Below are positions 1 to 5,480 of a DNA stretch of 8,473 nt, in pieces. A program made the position numbers and the translations under genes. Origin of the DNA: JBCCMB01 sp039026555 (GTDB lineage Bacteria > Pseudomonadota > Alphaproteobacteria > Caulobacterales > Hyphomonadaceae); contig JBCCMB010000121.1 in the NCBI GenBank assembly GCA_039026555.1, positions 1 to 8,473 of the forward strand, read 5' to 3'. The notes below the pieces were generated by a model. It saw nothing but the letters and a program-made list of their open reading frames with translations, was not told where the DNA came from and searched no databases. Position 1 is the first letter of the stretch; each line of letters starts with the position of its first letter.

Positions 1-3
1 GTC

Positions 4-26
4 GCGCGTATGGTTGATTTACGCGC
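4..26. repeat. Perfect inverted repeat downstream of the sortase gene
   Basis: GCGCGTA (4-10) and TACGCGC (20-26) can form a seven-pair hairpin with a nine-base loop, about 50 bp beyond the sortase stop. The position suits the end of the operon, but no T-run follows on the minus strand. The rest of 1-74 shows no supported gene; a 25-codon open plus-strand stretch ending at 76-78 has no recognisable content. Confidence 0.3.
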
Positions 27-74
27 AATGAATGTGCCGCGTATGATGGCGGTGCGATTTGGGTGGTGTAGGCT

Positions 75-674
75 CTAGGCGTCCGGGCTCGCGCTGCGTG
101 TCGCCCAAACGACATAGCGCATCGGCCCTTGAAACTTGCCGTCCAGCGGCCAGCAGGTTACGAGCGCAAGTCGAGGCGAACCGCCGTCTTCAGGATGCAC
201 GCCAGACGCGTCCCAACGCACAATCTCAGATCCCGTGACGTGGAAGGTTAGGTCTTCCGTATCGGTCGATATCTCGATCGGATCGCCGGGCTTTAGCGTA
301 TCGATAAATCTAAAATGCGTGTCGCGATGGGCGGCGTAAACTGCAACGCCGCGACGGCCGGGCGGCTGGCTCGCCGCCATATGGCTGGGCCCAAATGCGA
401 GGCTTTCGCCAGCCGCGTCCGTGAGCGCGATGACGGATTGGTTCTGTTCTGGAAAGCTCAGTCGCGCGGCGGGCGCGAAATCCGCCCAGGGCCAGGGGCG
501 TGTTGGATCGCCCGCTTCTGTTTTCGCCCAGGCGCGCTCTAGCAGAATTTGAGCGATGGCGGCCTTAGCGGGGATAAATGCGGCGTTCGCAAGCATCGCC
601 AATCCCAAACCCATCGCAGCAAGGCCTGCGATTTGGAGTTTTGTAAGTCGCTTAAGTCTGGCGATCGCGAACAT
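75..674 (-). CDS. Class GN (marine proteobacterial) sortase
   Basis: Cysteine transpeptidase predicted to cut an LPxT-type sorting signal and pass the substrate to an unknown acceptor; it acts on the periplasmic side of the inner membrane. The 199-residue protein starts with a short basic segment and one membrane helix (about residues 13-38). A sortase domain follows, with the expected catalytic residues His116 (in YAAHRDTH), Cys174 (in LVTCWPL) and Arg186 (in GPMRYVVW). The ATG at 672-674 is preferred over an upstream in-frame TTG at 717-719, because GAGGA lies five bases upstream of it and the helix then sits near the N terminus. It lies 102 bp downstream of the VIT/VWA gene on the same strand. 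That is the usual arrangement for this sortase and its dedicated target, so the two are probably co-transcribed. Assignment to the family is firm; the acceptor molecule is unknown. Confidence 0.92.
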   Translation of the reverse strand: MFAIARLKRLTKLQIAGLAAMGLGLAMLANAAFIPAKAAIAQILLERAWAKTEAGDPTRPWPWADFAPAARLSFPEQNQSVIALTDAAGESLAFGPSHMAASQPPGRRGVAVYAAHRDTHFRFIDTLKPGDPIEISTDTEDLTFHVTGSEIVRWDASGVHPEDGGSPRLALVTCWPLDGKFQGPMRYVVWATRSASPDA

Positions 675-678
675 CTTA

Positions 679-683
679 TCCTC
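679..683 (-). promoter_or_regulatory. Ribosome binding site that fixes the sortase start
   Basis: On the minus strand GAGGA stands four bases before the ATG, which is preceded by TAAG. The longer in-frame TTG start at 717-719 lacks a comparable motif and would add a 15-residue hydrophilic stretch before the membrane anchor. This supports the 199-residue form. Confidence 0.6.
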
Positions 684-776
684 GTCTTGGCGCGCCGAAC
701 CCGCTCTTGGGGCTGGCAAGAGCGGGCCGGCGCTGCGTCGTCTTTACGTCCCCGGCTCAGGCCGGCCGGAAAAAGA

Positions 777-3068
777 TCAAAGGGCTGATTGATCTTTCTT
801 CCTGTCCCTGGACGGTCTGCGCCCGAAGGCGACGGCGCCGAAGGCCAGAAGCGCAATCCCAATCAGGGCAAACACTTCCCATCCCGCGGCGGTTTGTGGA
901 AGCTGCAAACCGTCTTGGGGGCCTTCATCGGATCCAGCGGCGCGTTGCTTGGCGACCGCCGCCAGAATTTCAGGTGGAAGCTTATCAAAGGCGGCCGCCC
1001 TGATATCTGCTTCCTGTCCAAACACGCCCACAAACTCCCAGCCTTTCGGCAGCATGGTTGCGATGCGGCGCGTGTCCAAAGTCTCGCCAGCCGGCCGTGC
1101 GGGTGTGACGTCCACGGCGACCAGGCTGGTCAGGCGCGAGACAAGATTATAGTCGAGCGCGGTTTTGAGGACTTGGCTGTCGACTTGTTCCCAATCAACG
1201 CCGTCAAAGCGGCTTTCTTCAATGTCGGCGATTTTGGCGCGCGCCCAAAGCTGAGCGGCGCCAGGGCCGGGCGCGGCTTTGTCCAGCGGCAGGCGCGCCG
1301 TCCAGTCCGCTCCGCTCAGCTTGCCGGCAAGAGTTATCTCGCCGTCCAGATCATCGACTTTCGCAACCAGCGTCACCGGTTCGCATTGATAGAGGTCGGG
1401 CAAGGGCGCTGGGTACATGACGGGGTTGGCGCCTTGCGGGAAAGTGGCGCTGAGATCGACCATCACCGGCCGCTCCAAAGCGGAAAAGAGGCGCGAGGAT
1501 TGTTCGGCGACCTCTGAAATGTCGTCGATATAGGTGAAGGTTCCGCGGCCCATGCGCGAGGCGCGCGTCATGAAGTAAGAATTGGGCGCCGAGCCGATCC
1601 CGACTGTGAACAAGCGGGACCGGCCGAGGCTGGTGTTGATCGCCTCGAACAATTCGGTCTCATTGCCAATCGCGCCGTCCGTGATGAAGACGACTTGCCG
1701 GACTTCATCTGAATTTGCGCCGTCGCGATCGATCAGCGCGGCGCGCAGGGCGGGCAGCATTTCCGTTCCGCCATCGGCTTGCAGGTTCCGAACGAAGAGT
1801 TTGGCGGCGGTCACATTCTCCGGCGTTGCGGGCACAGCGTCCGGGAAGACCAATTCATAGGTGTCGTCAAAGCGGACGATGTTGAACTCGTCCTCAGGGA
1901 TTAGGCGATCCAAGCCCATCAGCAAGCCGGCTTTAGCTTGCTCCATGCTCTCGCCAGACATGGATCCGGAATTGTCGATGACGAATATGGTTTCGCGGTC
2001 TTGGCGCGGCGCGGAGGCGCCTAGGCCTTCCGGCGGCGTCACAAAGGCGAAGACATAGGTCTCCTCGCCGCGCGTATCGTAAAACAAGCCGGCGTTCGGC
2101 ATATTTCCAGCCGCGGCGGACCAGGTCAGGGTGAAATCGCGATCGGCGGGCACATCGCCATCGGCGAGCGACACCCAAATCGTGTCCTCGTCCCTCTTGT
2201 CGAGCTCCAGGGCGTGGCTTCCGGAGCGGACCTCGCCGATCGAGAAGCCAGCGTCCAATTTTATATTAATCGCAACGGGCAAGCGTAAGCCCTCGGTCGG
2301 CTCTGTGATGGGGTGCAACACAGGCGGCGTGATGGCGTCGCGGTCTGGAACGGGATCGATAATCGCAATGGTGTCCGGTGCTTCGCCGGATCCGCGGCTG
2401 GCCAGTAGGCCCAACTCCGGCGGCGGCGAGTAACGCGGCGCGACGACCAGCGGGAAGCGCGTCGACCATGTCCCATCGGTCAATTGCGCTTTGTCTTGAT
2501 ACTCGATCTGGATGGCGACGGTTTCGCCAGGACCGATATTGGCGACGGAGGTGGTGAAGAGGTTGGGACGCTCTTGTTCGACCAAGCCGGCGCGTACGCC
2601 TTGGGCCTTGGCTTCTTCATAGATGCGTCGCGCTTCTTGGCGTTCTTTGATGTTTCCTTCGATGAAGCGGTCGCCGATTATGATTTTCAGCGTGTCGACG
2701 GCGGCGTCTTCGGGCAGCGGGAAGGCGTAAACGCCTTCCACCCACTCATCCGTGGGGTTGGTGAAGCGTTGCGTGACGCGGCTGCGGATGACGGGACCTG
2801 AAATCGACATGTCCACATTGCCGGCGACCAGAGGCGCTTCAACATATTTTCCGGGTAGGGTGGTTTCGATCAAAAGCGCGCCGGAGGAGACCTCTCCTTT
2901 GGTGACGAAGCCGTCTTGCAGGCGCCAATCGGCGTCGGCCGGCGTGTCGCCGAACGCCATGGGAGCGCAGATGGTTGCGGCGGCGAAGGCGGTGGCTGCG
3001 AGAAGATAGCTCACAAAAGGTCGGCGGAGTTCTGCTGCGCCGGACGTCGGGTAATATGGAGCGACCAT
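777..3068 (-). CDS. VIT and VWA domain surface protein, sortase target (LPQTA)
   Basis: 763-residue exported protein matching the marine proteobacterial sortase target family. A hydrophobic signal segment lies at about residues 17-40. A VIT domain (inter-alpha-trypsin inhibitor/vault type) spans about 60-192, with the typical stretch from VYAFPLPEDAAV to GNIKERQEARRIYEEAK. A VWA domain spans about 358-535 with an intact metal-ion-dependent adhesion site: Asp365, Ser367 and Ser369 (DNSGSMSG), Thr435 (GGTEM) and Asp464 (FITDG). The C terminus is a full sorting signal: LPQTA at 723-727, a hydrophobic helix at about 729-748, then a basic tail (RRPSRDRKK). ATG 3066-3068 has GAGGGG seven bases upstream. 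The sortase gene follows directly. VIT/VWA proteins usually mediate metal-dependent adhesion or protein assembly; the ligand here is unknown. The only cysteine in the mature part that stands out is Cys562; a lipobox was not found. Confidence 0.93.
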   Translation of the reverse strand: MVAPYYPTSGAAELRRPFVSYLLAATAFAAATICAPMAFGDTPADADWRLQDGFVTKGEVSSGALLIETTLPGKYVEAPLVAGNVDMSISGPVIRSRVTQRFTNPTDEWVEGVYAFPLPEDAAVDTLKIIIGDRFIEGNIKERQEARRIYEEAKAQGVRAGLVEQERPNLFTTSVANIGPGETVAIQIEYQDKAQLTDGTWSTRFPLVVAPRYSPPPELGLLASRGSGEAPDTIAIIDPVPDRDAITPPVLHPITEPTEGLRLPVAINIKLDAGFSIGEVRSGSHALELDKRDEDTIWVSLADGDVPADRDFTLTWSAAAGNMPNAGLFYDTRGEETYVFAFVTPPEGLGASAPRQDRETIFVIDNSGSMSGESMEQAKAGLLMGLDRLIPEDEFNIVRFDDTYELVFPDAVPATPENVTAAKLFVRNLQADGGTEMLPALRAALIDRDGANSDEVRQVVFITDGAIGNETELFEAINTSLGRSRLFTVGIGSAPNSYFMTRASRMGRGTFTYIDDISEVAEQSSRLFSALERPVMVDLSATFPQGANPVMYPAPLPDLYQCEPVTLVAKVDDLDGEITLAGKLSGADWTARLPLDKAAPGPGAAQLWARAKIADIEESRFDGVDWEQVDSQVLKTALDYNLVSRLTSLVAVDVTPARPAGETLDTRRIATMLPKGWEFVGVFGQEADIRAAAFDKLPPEILAAVAKQRAAGSDEGPQDGLQLPQTAAGWEVFALIGIALLAFGAVAFGRRPSRDRKKDQSAL

Positions 3069-3203
3069 TTTTATTCCCCTCGTAATTCTGTTCCTCGATG
3101 GAACCAGAAAAACAGGAGACCTTGCCGGCGGATGGATCGGATCAGGGCGTTTTGGAGGCGAATAAGGTCATTTGGAGGCGCAAGCGCCGCGAATTACGAT
3201 GTC
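3069..3203 (-). promoter_or_regulatory. Upstream region of the VIT/VWA-sortase operon with 10-bp direct repeat
   Basis: Non-coding stretch between the terminator of the upstream gene and the VIT/VWA start; it must hold the operon's promoter if the terminator works. TTTGGAGGCG occurs at 3151-3160 and again at 3171-3180, exactly 20 bp apart, about two helical turns. The second copy runs into a small palindrome, GGCGC-AA-GCGCC (3177-3188). The repeats lie 83-112 bp before the start codon, a plausible place for an activator. No convincing -35/-10 pair was found by eye. Confidence 0.35.
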
Positions 3204-3238
3204 AAAAAGCGCGAGCCGACGTCGAGGGGCGCCGGCTC
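3204..3238 (-). terminator. Probable rho-independent terminator
   Basis: Read on the minus strand, GAGCCGGCG (3238-3230) pairs with CGTCGGCTC (3221-3213), a nine-pair stem with one G-U pair and an eight-base loop. It is followed by GCGC and then five T residues (3208-3204). It lies 66 bp past the stop of the small charged protein gene and before the VIT/VWA operon. The four bases between stem and T-run make it imperfect. A second inverted repeat, AAGAGCGC/GCGCTCTT (3250-3257 and 3278-3285), lies between this and the stop codon. Confidence 0.45.
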
Positions 3239-3303
3239 GCAGGACGACAAAGAGCGCTCTTGGGGAGGGTTCGGGGCGCGCTCTTCACCGGGGGTCGAAA
3301 GGG

Positions 3304-3618
3304 TTAGTCGTTGCGATCGATCCGGTTCTCGCGGCGATCGCGAATGTTCTCAGCGCTGTCCAAACGATCTTCCAGGCGGTCGCGCCAGCCATTGTTGACA
3401 GACCGGTCGCGAACATCCTCGCGCCGGTCGACGCGGTCTTCAAAACGGTCGAAGCGGTTTTCAACGTAATCGGCGCGGGAGCCTTCGGCCCATGCGCCAT
3501 TGCGTTCCGCTGCGTTGAGGCGGTTGTCTATGCGTTCCAAACGTTCGGCTGGGCCGGCCAGGGCGGTCGGTGCGGCGGAGGCGGCGATGAGGGCCGTTGC
3601 GACTAGTGTCTTCAGCAT
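3304..3618 (-). CDS. Small secreted Asp/Glu/Arg-rich repeat protein
   Basis: 104-residue protein of unknown function. Residues 1-21 form a classic Sec signal peptide with a likely cut after TALA. The mature 83 residues are extremely polar: by hand count 20 Arg and 23 Asp/Glu, with no Lys and no Cys. A 16-residue unit appears twice, DRFEDRVDRREDVRDR (about 57-72) and DRLEDRLDSAENIRDR (about 80-95), identical at 10 of 16 positions and 23 residues apart. The pattern suggests a long charged helix or coiled coil in the periplasm or outside the cell. ATG 3616-3618 is chosen because GGGAG lies eight bases upstream and it gives a clean signal peptide; an in-frame TTG at 3655-3657 is less likely. It lies upstream of the VIT/VWA-sortase operon on the same strand, but a probable terminator separates them, so a joint role is only a possibility. 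No known family was recognised. Confidence 0.75.
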   Translation of the reverse strand: MLKTLVATALIAASAAPTALAGPAERLERIDNRLNAAERNGAWAEGSRADYVENRFDRFEDRVDRREDVRDRSVNNGWRDRLEDRLDSAENIRDRRENRIDRND

Positions 3619-3826
3619 TTCCAGAGCTCCCGTTTTTGTTGTGCTCGGAAGGTTCAACGCAGATCTTCAGCAATTCCGTCGCCGCAGACGGAAAAAATCT
3701 TGAGCGACCTCGACACCGCAGCGGTGCAATTCTTTTGGATTGTCCCTAACGCGCATCTTCAAACCGCGCGCGGATTGTGAAAGGAACAACGCTGTCTGCT
3801 GACTTCGACCGAAAAGGGACCCTCAG
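3619..3826. promoter_or_regulatory. Divergent intergenic region with two inverted repeats
   Basis: The region separates the small secreted protein gene (minus) from the aminotransferase (plus) and should hold both promoters. Two perfect inverted repeats are visible. TTCCGTC-GCCGCA-GACGGAA lies at 3674-3693 (seven-base arms, six-base centre). CACCGC-A-GCGGTG lies at 3714-3726 (six-base arms, one-base centre), which is the size of a dimeric regulator operator. The first is not a terminator on either strand, since no T-run follows it. No strong sigma-70 promoter could be assigned by eye. Confidence 0.35.
3627..3631 (-). promoter_or_regulatory. Ribosome binding site for the small charged secreted protein
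   Basis: GGGAG on the minus strand, eight bases before the ATG at 3616-3618. It favours this start over the in-frame TTG at 3655-3657 and places the signal peptide at the very N terminus. Confidence 0.5.
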
Positions 3827-5035
3827 ATGACCCAAGCGCCCGTCTCCGATGCTTTGAAGCGTGTAAAACCGTCCGCCACCATCGCCGTGACGTCCAAAGC
3901 GCGCGAGCTGAAGGCGCAGGGTCTAGATGTGATCGGCTTGGGCGCCGGAGAGCCCGATTTTGATACGCCCGACAATATTAAAGAGGCGGCGATCAAAGCC
4001 ATCCATGAAGGCAAGACGAAATACACTGCGGTCGATGGATTGCCGGAGCTGAAAGAAGCGATTTGCGCCAAGTTCAAACGCGACAATGAGCTCATCTATA
4101 CGCCCGCCCAAGTGAATGTGTCGCCGGGCGGCAAGCCGGTGATCTACAACGCGTTCGCCGCGACGCTGAACCCGGGCGACGAAGTCGTCGTGCCCACGCC
4201 CTATTGGGTCAGCTATCCGGACATGGCGTTGCTCTGCGGCGCGACGCCTGTGTTTGCGGAAGCGAAAGCGGCGGATGGCTATAAATTGCAGCCGGAAGCT
4301 CTGGAGGCGGCGATCAGCCCCAAGACGAAATGGCTGATCTTGAACTCGCCCTCCAACCCGTCTGGCGCGGCCTACACCGGCGCCGAGCTGAAAGCGCTCG
4401 CGGACGTTTTGGTGAAGCACCCGCAAGTCTTCATCCTAACGGACGATATGTATGAGCACCTCGTTTATGACGCGTTCGAATTCAAGACGATCGCGCAGGT
4501 CTGCCCGGAACTCTATGACCGCACGCTGACAATGAACGGCGTGTCGAAATCCTACGCAATGACGGGCTGGCGCATCGGCTATGCGGCTGGGCCGGAGAGC
4601 ATCATTAAAGGTATGCGTAATGTGATGACGCAGACCACGTCTAACCCGTGCTCGATCAGCCAGTATGCGGCGGTTGAAGCGCTGAACGGGCCGCAGGATT
4701 TCATTCCAGAGCGTAATGAAGTCTTCAAGGAGCGTCGTGATTTGGTTGTCTCCATGCTGAACCAGGCGAATGGCTTGTCCTGTCCGACCCCGGAGGGGGC
4801 ATTTTACGTTTATCCCACCTGTGAGGGGACGATCGGGAAAACCTCGCCGGGAGGCGTCGCGATTACGGATGATGAAACCTTCGCAGCGGCGCTGCTGGAA
4901 GAAGAGCAGGTGGCCGTGGTGTTCGGATCGGCGTTCGGCCTGTCGCCGGCCTTCCGCGTGTCCTACGCCACATCCACTGAGGCGTTGACCGAAGCGTGCA
5001 CGCGCATTCAGCGCTTTTGCGGGTCGCTCACCTGA
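3827..5035 (+). CDS. aatA: Aspartate aminotransferase (class I PLP-dependent)
   Basis: 402-residue cytoplasmic enzyme that interconverts aspartate + 2-oxoglutarate and oxaloacetate + glutamate, linking amino-acid and TCA-cycle metabolism. Length and motifs fit the alphaproteobacterial/thermophile-type (subgroup I-gamma) aspartate aminotransferases. Visible landmarks are the N-terminal GLGAGEPDFDTP (37-48), Trp127 in PYWVSY, Asn177 in SPSNPSG, Asp206 and Tyr209 in TDDMYE, the PLP lysine Lys241 in NGVSKSYAMTGWR, Arg249 for the cofactor phosphate, and Arg377 in FRVSYA for the substrate carboxylate. All the key residues are present, so it should be active. The ATG has AAGGGA seven bases upstream. 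It appears to be a single-gene unit. Some relatives also act on aromatic amino acids or prephenate; sequence alone does not exclude this. The symbol follows rhizobial usage. Confidence 0.93.
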   Translation: MTQAPVSDALKRVKPSATIAVTSKARELKAQGLDVIGLGAGEPDFDTPDNIKEAAIKAIHEGKTKYTAVDGLPELKEAICAKFKRDNELIYTPAQVNVSPGGKPVIYNAFAATLNPGDEVVVPTPYWVSYPDMALLCGATPVFAEAKAADGYKLQPEALEAAISPKTKWLILNSPSNPSGAAYTGAELKALADVLVKHPQVFILTDDMYEHLVYDAFEFKTIAQVCPELYDRTLTMNGVSKSYAMTGWRIGYAAGPESIIKGMRNVMTQTTSNPCSISQYAAVEALNGPQDFIPERNEVFKERRDLVVSMLNQANGLSCPTPEGAFYVYPTCEGTIGKTSPGGVAITDDETFAAALLEEEQVAVVFGSAFGLSPAFRVSYATSTEALTEACTRIQRFCGSLT

Positions 5036-5047
5036 TCGGACTCGACA

Positions 5048-5074
5048 CCGCCGCACCTTCGGCTTTGGCGGCGG
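5048..5074. repeat. GC-rich hairpin between convergent reading frames
   Basis: CCGCCGC (5048-5054) pairs perfectly with GCGGCGG (5068-5074) across a 13-base loop, 13 bp past the aminotransferase stop. It is placed like a terminator for that gene and could serve both strands. No T-run follows on either side, so intrinsic termination is doubtful. Confidence 0.3.
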
Positions 5075-5091
5075 CGCTTCGTAGACGACCC

Positions 5092-5381
5092 TCAATTGGA
5101 CGTCGAACTGCATAGCAGGTCGGCGATCCTGAAAGGTAAGTACCGCCATATGATCGCGACGGCTTCGCCTTCCGGATAGGATTTGCGCATGCCGAGCAGA
5201 TCGATATCCCAGCCCGTGCCAAGCCTGGTCTGATAGCGCGACCATTCGCTAACGGCGATACAGCAGTCGACATTGCGTTTGCAAAAAATTCGACGCCGGC
5301 GATGCGCATTCGGGCGATCGCTTCATTGATAAGGTCGCCGCCCCAACGCTTGCGCGAACTTCGCGCGAATTCAAACACCAA
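5092..5381 (-). pseudogene. Frameshifted remnant of an unrecognised gene
   Basis: Two minus-strand frames give protein-like sequence that join end to end. The first, open from 5417, contains LDYETLVFEFARSSRKRW and DLINEAIARMRIAGVEFF. The second contains VDCCIAVSEWSRYQTRLG and GMRKSYPEGEAVAIIWRY, and stops at 5092-5094. They meet at a run of six A on the plus strand (5283-5288, TTTTTT on minus). Restoring one T there would give EFFCKRNVDCC with no stop, so a one-base loss, real or a sequencing error, explains the break. The first frame could also run on to 5028 in its own register, but its codons beyond the junction read less like protein. There is no clear start: in-frame stops lie just upstream (TAA at 5418-5420), and TTG 5379-5381 or GTG 5376-5378 are the only candidates. 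The N terminus may be missing too. Family unknown. Confidence 0.5.
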
Positions 5382-5417
5382 GGTTTCATAGTCCAGCCGA
5401 CAACCCTCAGTTGTGGA

Positions 5418-5480
5418 TTATCACGCTAGATCACCGACATATGCGGATCAATTCAGGACTAGCAAGGGTGGCGTCAGGCG
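5418..5480. other. Short gap with no supported gene
   Basis: This is the space between the broken gene and the stop of the molybdoenzyme. I see stop codons in the frame of the remnant and no terminator with a T-run. A weak five-base inverted repeat, ACAAC/GTTGT at 5400-5414, lies just beside it. Confidence 0.3.

Noticed and set aside
1..78. Possible 3' end of a plus-strand gene entering from the left
   Set aside because: Frame 1 is open for only 25 codons to TAG 76-78. The sequence is too short and unremarkable to support a gene.
675..719. Longer sortase start at TTG 717-719
   Set aside because: No ribosome binding site, and it adds a hydrophilic leader. The ATG at 672-674 has GAGGA in place.
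752..765. Hairpin CCGGC-CTGA-GCCGG between VIT/VWA and sortase genes, considered as a terminator
   Set aside because: The stem is only five pairs and no T-run follows on the minus strand. At most it could modulate relative expression of the two genes.
789..1517. 242-codon plus-strand open frame opposite the VIT/VWA gene
   Set aside because: It is antisense to a well-supported gene, has no recognisable domain, and its openness follows from the GC-rich codon use of the real gene.
2965..2970. Lipoprotein signal at Cys34 of the VIT/VWA protein
   Set aside because: The residues before the Cys (ATI) do not fit a lipobox, and the C-terminal sorting signal already explains membrane attachment.
4436..5245. 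269-codon minus-strand open frame opposite the aminotransferase 3' half
   Set aside because: It is mostly antisense to conserved aminotransferase sequence and Arg-rich in the way of shadow frames. Its first part overlaps the frameshifted remnant in another frame.
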